In this document: piece after piece, positions 7,095 through 9,914 of the stretch
Position numbering within the stretch: position 1 is the first letter of the stretch
Layout of the letters: the number at the start of each line of letters is the position of its first letter
DNA from: Desulfocapsa sp.
GTDB lineage: Bacteria; Desulfobacterota; Desulfobulbia; Desulfobulbales; Desulfocapsaceae
Reading direction: 5' to 3'
DNA length: 9,914 nucleotides
Assembly (NCBI GenBank): GCA_029935135.1
Contig: JAOZKX010000011.1
Location: forward strand, 1-9,914
Notes under the pieces: model-generated
The model's input: the letters and a program-made list of their open reading frames with translations, nothing else
Told to the model about the DNA's origin: nothing
The model's database searches: none
Translations under genes and position numbers: made by a program

Positions 7095-9332
7095 TCAGGA
7101 TGCTTTTTGAGAATCACATACTTCCCGAACAGATGCCAATAGAGTATCTGCATCAACGGGTTTCTTTAAGAAGGCAGAAAACCCATCCTCCAGACATTGG
7201 GCCTCATCAACCTTTGCATTAAAACCGGTATAGAGAATAATCGGCATCTTCGGGCACAACAACATGATCTGTTTGCCGAGCTCCGTACCAGTCATCTGCG
7301 GCATAGTCATATCGGTAATAACAAGATCAAATTGAGTCGGATCTTCTTTACAGGCAGCCAAAGCAAACTCTCCCCTGGAAAATGTAGTAACCGTGTAGCC
7401 ATACAAACCCAGTAACTCAGAATAGACATTTAAGATAAGCTCTTCGTCATCAACAAGCATAATCCGTTCACTGCCTACCATTTTTTCCCAGCGTAACTCC
7501 ATATTTTCCGGGAAATGCACCTCATTTCCTGCGAGCAATGGAAAGGTGAGTGTAAATATTGTCCCTTCACCGGGTTTGCTCCATACATCGATCTCTCCAT
7601 CATGCTCCTGAACAATCCCATGCACCACAGCAAGTCCGAGACCAGTACCTGAGCCAACTGCCTTGGTGGTGAAATAGGGTTCAAAAATCATAGATTTCGT
7701 CTGCGCATCCATTCCCTCACCGGTATCACCCACACTAATTTGCAGATAAGCTTTGCTGCTTTTCAATGTTGAATGTCCCTCATCCTTCTTCACTTCACAC
7801 AGTTTGATGCTGAGGACACCGCCATTCACACTCATGGCCTGAGAGGCATTTGTACACAGATTCATCATAACCTGATGAATCTTGGTGGCACTCGCATTGA
7901 CCAGACCCTGGGAATCAATCTCCAGGTCAATATCAATGGTAGAAGGCAATGTGGCTCGAAGCAGCTTAACCACCTCTTTGACCATGATGGACAGCTGCAC
8001 AGGATGTTTTACATGCTTTCCTTTTCTGGAGATCGAAAGAATCTGCTGCACCAGATCTTTAGCACGCTGGGAGGCCTCCTCACCAGATTGCAGATATCTG
8101 AGAAGATTCTCCTGATTTTTATAGTCCAGTTGCGCCAATTGCAGGTTACCAATAATTGCCGTCAATATATTATTAAAGTCATGGGCTATACCTCCCGCCA
8201 GAGTCCCGATAGCCTCCATCTTCTGGGCCTGCTGCAACTCCTCCTCAATTTGCTTCCTCTCACTGATCTCTGTACCAAGGCCAATAAGGAATCTCTCACC
8301 TTCCACCTCAAAGAGACTGCCGGTAAACAGATAGGGAACCATCTCACCCGTAACAGATTTCATTTCGGCTTCCAGAACAATCTCCTGTCCTGTTCTAAAG
8401 AGCTCTTCAATAGCCTGGGTAAAACGAGTCCTGTCTTTTTCATTCACCCGATTGACGAAATTATACTCTCTCGCCGCTTTTCCAGACGCCCCAAGCCTCT
8501 CTTCATACAGACGATTGAATCGAATCGCCTTAAGATCCTGATCATAAACAACAAAAAGACCTGGAAGAGCATTAACAATCGCATCTAAGAAATTTTTTTC
8601 CCGGGAAAGCGTCTTTTGCATACGCTTCCTGATGGCGATACCACCATACAGACGTTTTCGCATATCGTTTAAGGCAACAACAATACGATCCAGTTCATCA
8701 AAAGTATTTATGTCCTTTTGAGGTCGATCAAGGATCAATTGCTGATCAAGATTCTCCATACCGAGAGTCTCTGCATACTGACCGATTCGATTGATATGAC
8801 GGTTAAAAAGGGAATAAAAAATGCCAAGAATAAAAAGTCCGGTAACAAGAAGAACAACAATCTCTGCTGCCAGAGCAACAAAACCATGCTCAAGGAAAAG
8901 CTGTCGTATGGATATCAGAGGTGCATAAACAATCACCTCGCCAAGCACTATATTTTCGTCTCTGAAGAGTTTCACTATGGAAAACTCGCTCAACAGCACT
9001 TCTTTATCCTGCGCTGGAAGCGTACCAACCTGATACCTGACCCCTTCATTGGTGACAAGAACAACTGCCGCAACATTGGGATGGTTCAACATGCTATGCA
9101 GTTGAATATCAACAGCCAACTCATTTAAATCCCAGAGATTATTTACAAAGGTATCAACCTGGCTGTCCCTGAGTTTATCAAGATTTGCCCTGATTCCAGC
9201 AATCTCATTTTGATAAACAAAGCGGAACTGCAAAGCAAAGACCAGCACCGTCAGCAACAGGACAAAGGCAAAGATATAACAGACAATCCTGGTCAACAGA
9301 GGATATTGGGCAGTGAAATATGTTTTCATCAT
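7095..9332 (-). CDS. Membrane hybrid histidine kinase, periplasmic sensor-HAMP-PAS-HisKA-HATPase-REC
   Basis: A 745-residue kinase on the opposite strand. Transmembrane helices lie at about 14-37 and 151-175, with a periplasmic domain of about 113 residues between them containing NNLWDLNELAVDI and MLNHPNVAAVVLV. A HAMP region follows at about 177-230, then PAS 243-362, HisKA with H384 in GIAHDFNN, HATPase with N491/N495, DTGEGM (536-541) and GTGLGLAVVHG (562-572), and a receiver at about 623-740 (D628/D629, D674 in ITDMTMP, T702, K724 in KKP). All catalytic residues are present. Two ATG codons are adjacent (9332 and 9329 on the minus strand); neither has a good Shine-Dalgarno. The gene has its own upstream region at 9333-9684 and is therefore regulated apart from the plus-strand operon, with which it converges 40 bp apart. 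Ligand and partner are unknown; there is no adjacent response regulator. Confidence 0.94.
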   Translation of the reverse strand: MMKTYFTAQYPLLTRIVCYIFAFVLLLTVLVFALQFRFVYQNEIAGIRANLDKLRDSQVDTFVNNLWDLNELAVDIQLHSMLNHPNVAAVVLVTNEGVRYQVGTLPAQDKEVLLSEFSIVKLFRDENIVLGEVIVYAPLISIRQLFLEHGFVALAAEIVVLLVTGLFILGIFYSLFNRHINRIGQYAETLGMENLDQQLILDRPQKDINTFDELDRIVVALNDMRKRLYGGIAIRKRMQKTLSREKNFLDAIVNALPGLFVVYDQDLKAIRFNRLYEERLGASGKAAREYNFVNRVNEKDRTRFTQAIEELFRTGQEIVLEAEMKSVTGEMVPYLFTGSLFEVEGERFLIGLGTEISERKQIEEELQQAQKMEAIGTLAGGIAHDFNNILTAIIGNLQLAQLDYKNQENLLRYLQSGEEASQRAKDLVQQILSISRKGKHVKHPVQLSIMVKEVVKLLRATLPSTIDIDLEIDSQGLVNASATKIHQVMMNLCTNASQAMSVNGGVLSIKLCEVKKDEGHSTLKSSKAYLQISVGDTGEGMDAQTKSMIFEPYFTTKAVGSGTGLGLAVVHGIVQEHDGEIDVWSKPGEGTIFTLTFPLLAGNEVHFPENMELRWEKMVGSERIMLVDDEELILNVYSELLGLYGYTVTTFSRGEFALAACKEDPTQFDLVITDMTMPQMTGTELGKQIMLLCPKMPIILYTGFNAKVDEAQCLEDGFSAFLKKPVDADTLLASVREVCDSQKAS

Positions 9333-9344
9333 GTATAAATGCCG

Positions 9345-9354
9345 ACAGTACTGT
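9345..9354. repeat. Palindrome ACAGTACTGT just upstream of the minus-strand kinase
   Basis: A perfect 10-bp palindrome centred about 17 bp before the kinase start codon, where the kinase mRNA leader should lie. It could be a repressor site or chance; a 10-bp match alone is weak evidence. Confidence 0.3.
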
Positions 9355-9446
9355 TTGAAAGCTTCTTATCCATAGAAAAAAGCAAGACGAACCCACCTGA
9401 AAAATAGAACAAAATAAAATCAAGAGTACAAACACGACAAAGTAGC

Positions 9447-9458
9447 ACAATTAATTGT
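9447..9458. repeat. Palindrome ACAATTAATTGT
   Basis: A perfect 12-bp palindrome about 115 bp upstream of the minus-strand kinase start. It overlaps an FNR-like match at 9455-9468. Its AT-only core makes chance occurrence in an AT-rich spacer plausible. Confidence 0.3.
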
Positions 9459-9468
9459 ATCATATCAA
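9455..9468. promoter_or_regulatory. Possible FNR/CRP-family operator
   Basis: TTGTATCATATCAA fits the FNR pattern TTGAT-N4-ATCAA at 8 of 10 defined positions, the mismatches being both in the left half. FNR-family regulators are usual in anaerobes, but one imperfect site is only suggestive. It lies upstream of both divergent genes. Confidence 0.22.
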
Positions 9469-9579
9469 CAAATACAGTAAAAAGGTTATTCCAGATTACG
9501 CATAAATTTCTTCACAACCACATTGTGCCTTTTTCCTTGTACCTTTCTCTGTTATTATCTATTCTGTTTTTTCGATCCC

Positions 9580-9609
9580 AGTATACAAAAACAGGCAAAA
9601 ATGTATACT
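9580..9609. promoter_or_regulatory. Candidate operator: paired GTATAC half-sites in inverted repeat
   Basis: AGTATACA (9580-9587) and TGTATACT (9602-9609) form a perfect 8-bp inverted repeat with a 14-bp AC-and-G-containing, A-rich spacer. Each half contains the palindrome GTATAC, and their centres are 22 bp apart, about two helical turns. The right half includes TATACT, a 5-of-6 match to a -10 box, so a bound regulator could block a promoter reading toward the NifU-like gene. As RNA the repeat could also form a weak hairpin followed by an interrupted T-run (9616-9623), so an attenuator is an alternative. The regulator is unknown. Confidence 0.45.
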
Positions 9610-9671
9610 TTCTCATTTTTTTTATCAGGTAAAAAGCATAAAATACAATTTCTGAAGCACTATAATTATGT

Positions 9672-9678
9672 AAAGGAG
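9672..9678 (+). promoter_or_regulatory. Strong ribosome binding site of the NifU-like gene
   Basis: AAAGGAG sits 6 bp before the ATG at 9685. It is the best Shine-Dalgarno in the window and fixes this start. Confidence 0.85.
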
Positions 9679-9684
9679 ACTCTT

Positions 9685-9914
9685 ATGGAATACTCTTCCG
9701 AAGTAAAAGAGATGTGCCCCCTGACCCAGGGGTGCAATCACGGACCATCACCTATCCCCCAGGAAGGAGGATGGACGCAGGCCAGAGAAATCAAGGATAT
9801 CCGTGGCCTGACCCATGGTGTCGGCTGGTGTGCCCCCCACCAGGGTGCCTGCAAACTGACTCTGAATATCAAGGATGGAATCATCGAAGAGGCACTCATC
9901 GAAACCATTGGCTG
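9685..9914 (+). CDS. NifU-like iron-sulfur cluster assembly scaffold protein (3' partial)
   Basis: The first 76 codons plus two bases are present; the gene runs off the right edge. The segment GLTHGVGWCAPHQGACKLTL (41-60) and NIKDGIIEEALIETIG (61-76) match the start of the NifU_N/IscU fold as found in a variant scaffold family of anaerobic bacteria, where the next residue is expected to be the conserved Cys (the last bases, TG, allow it). Such proteins are expected to bind a transient Fe-S cluster in the cytoplasm. The canonical CGD motif is replaced: Cys49 and Cys56 sit in WCAPHQGAC, and C11 and C17 occur in the N-terminal extension. The ATG has a strong ribosome site. Relation to the neighbouring kinase is divergent only, with a shared 352-bp upstream region; a functional link is not shown. 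Confidence 0.82.
   Translation, partial: MEYSSEVKEMCPLTQGCNHGPSPIPQEGGWTQAREIKDIRGLTHGVGWCAPHQGACKLTLNIKDGIIEEALIETIG

Larger units (their letters stand above)
9333..9684. other. AT-rich divergent intergenic region
   Basis: This 352-bp stretch separates the divergent starts of the minus-strand kinase and the NifU-like gene, so it should hold promoters for both. I see no convincing small gene, tRNA or CRISPR repeat. It holds several inverted repeats, listed separately, and a direct repeat CAGG(C/T)AAAAA at 9592-9601 and 9626-9635. No pair of -35 and -10 boxes close to the sigma-70 consensus with 16-18 bp spacing is evident on either strand. Confidence 0.7.

Noticed and set aside
7091..7114. 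Inverted repeat ATTCTCA/TGAGAAT at the convergent gene ends, considered as a terminator.
   Set aside because: The stem is only 7 bp and AT-rich, the loop is 10 nt, it overlaps the minus-strand coding end, and no T-run follows on either strand.
7773..8588. A 271-codon open frame on the plus strand, antisense to the minus-strand kinase.
   Set aside because: It lies fully opposite the conserved HAMP-PAS-HATPase coding sequence, its protein resembles no family I know, and it has no supporting ribosome site; it is a shadow of the real gene.
9382..9399. Sigma-54-like GG/GC elements on the minus strand upstream of the kinase.
   Set aside because: The GG and GC doublets are spaced 9 or 12 bp apart instead of the required 10.
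9513..9534. CACAA/TTGTG hairpin followed by CCTTTTT, considered as a terminator.
   Set aside because: A 5-bp stem is too weak, and no gene ends upstream of it on the plus strand.
9661..9666. A perfect TATAAT upstream of the NifU-like gene.
   Set aside because: Transcription would start at about 9673, inside the Shine-Dalgarno, and no -35 box lies at the right distance.

Overview
The window is a dense signal-transduction locus, most likely from an anaerobic Desulfobacterota bacterium of the sulfate-reducer type. This guess rests on three things seen here: hybrid histidine kinases with the [19 protein letters not shown] style of phospho-acceptor box, a PAS domain with a CxxCP cysteine cluster, and a variant NifU-like scaffold common in anaerobes. 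GC content is moderate. No taxonomic marker is present, so the assignment is an inference.

Region 1 (1-7054, plus strand) is a tightly packed run of six genes with junctions of about -13, +26, +3, +8 and -4 bp, so it is probably one operon whose start lies left of the window. In order it holds: the 3' end of a multi-receiver hybrid histidine kinase; a CheR-type protein-glutamate methyltransferase; a stand-alone CheB-type methylesterase without a receiver domain; a soluble REC-PAS-HisKA-HATPase-REC kinase; an exported family-3 solute-binding protein; and a membrane hybrid kinase (TM-periplasmic domain-TM-HAMP-PAS-HisKA-HATPase-REC) whose GTG start overlaps the stop of the binding-protein gene.

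Region 2 (7095-9332, minus strand) is a second membrane hybrid kinase with the same domain order. It converges on the operon with only 40 bp between the stop codons and no clear terminator. Region 3 (9333-9684) is an AT-rich divergent intergenic region with several inverted repeats, the best being two GTATAC-centred half-sites 22 bp apart. Region 4 (9685-9914, plus strand) is the 5' part of a NifU-like iron-sulfur scaffold gene, cut by the window end.

Working model (inference): the locus is a multi-input phosphorelay hub. The binding protein and the following kinase may form a split version of the BvgS/EvgS arrangement, in which family-3 binding domains are fused to a kinase. CheR and CheB would add a reversible methylation layer, yet no methyl-accepting protein, CheA or CheW is visible. 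The window shows five complete receiver domains and three complete kinase cores, but no HPt and no DNA-binding output, so the output must be encoded elsewhere. All reading frames of the recognised genes appear intact.
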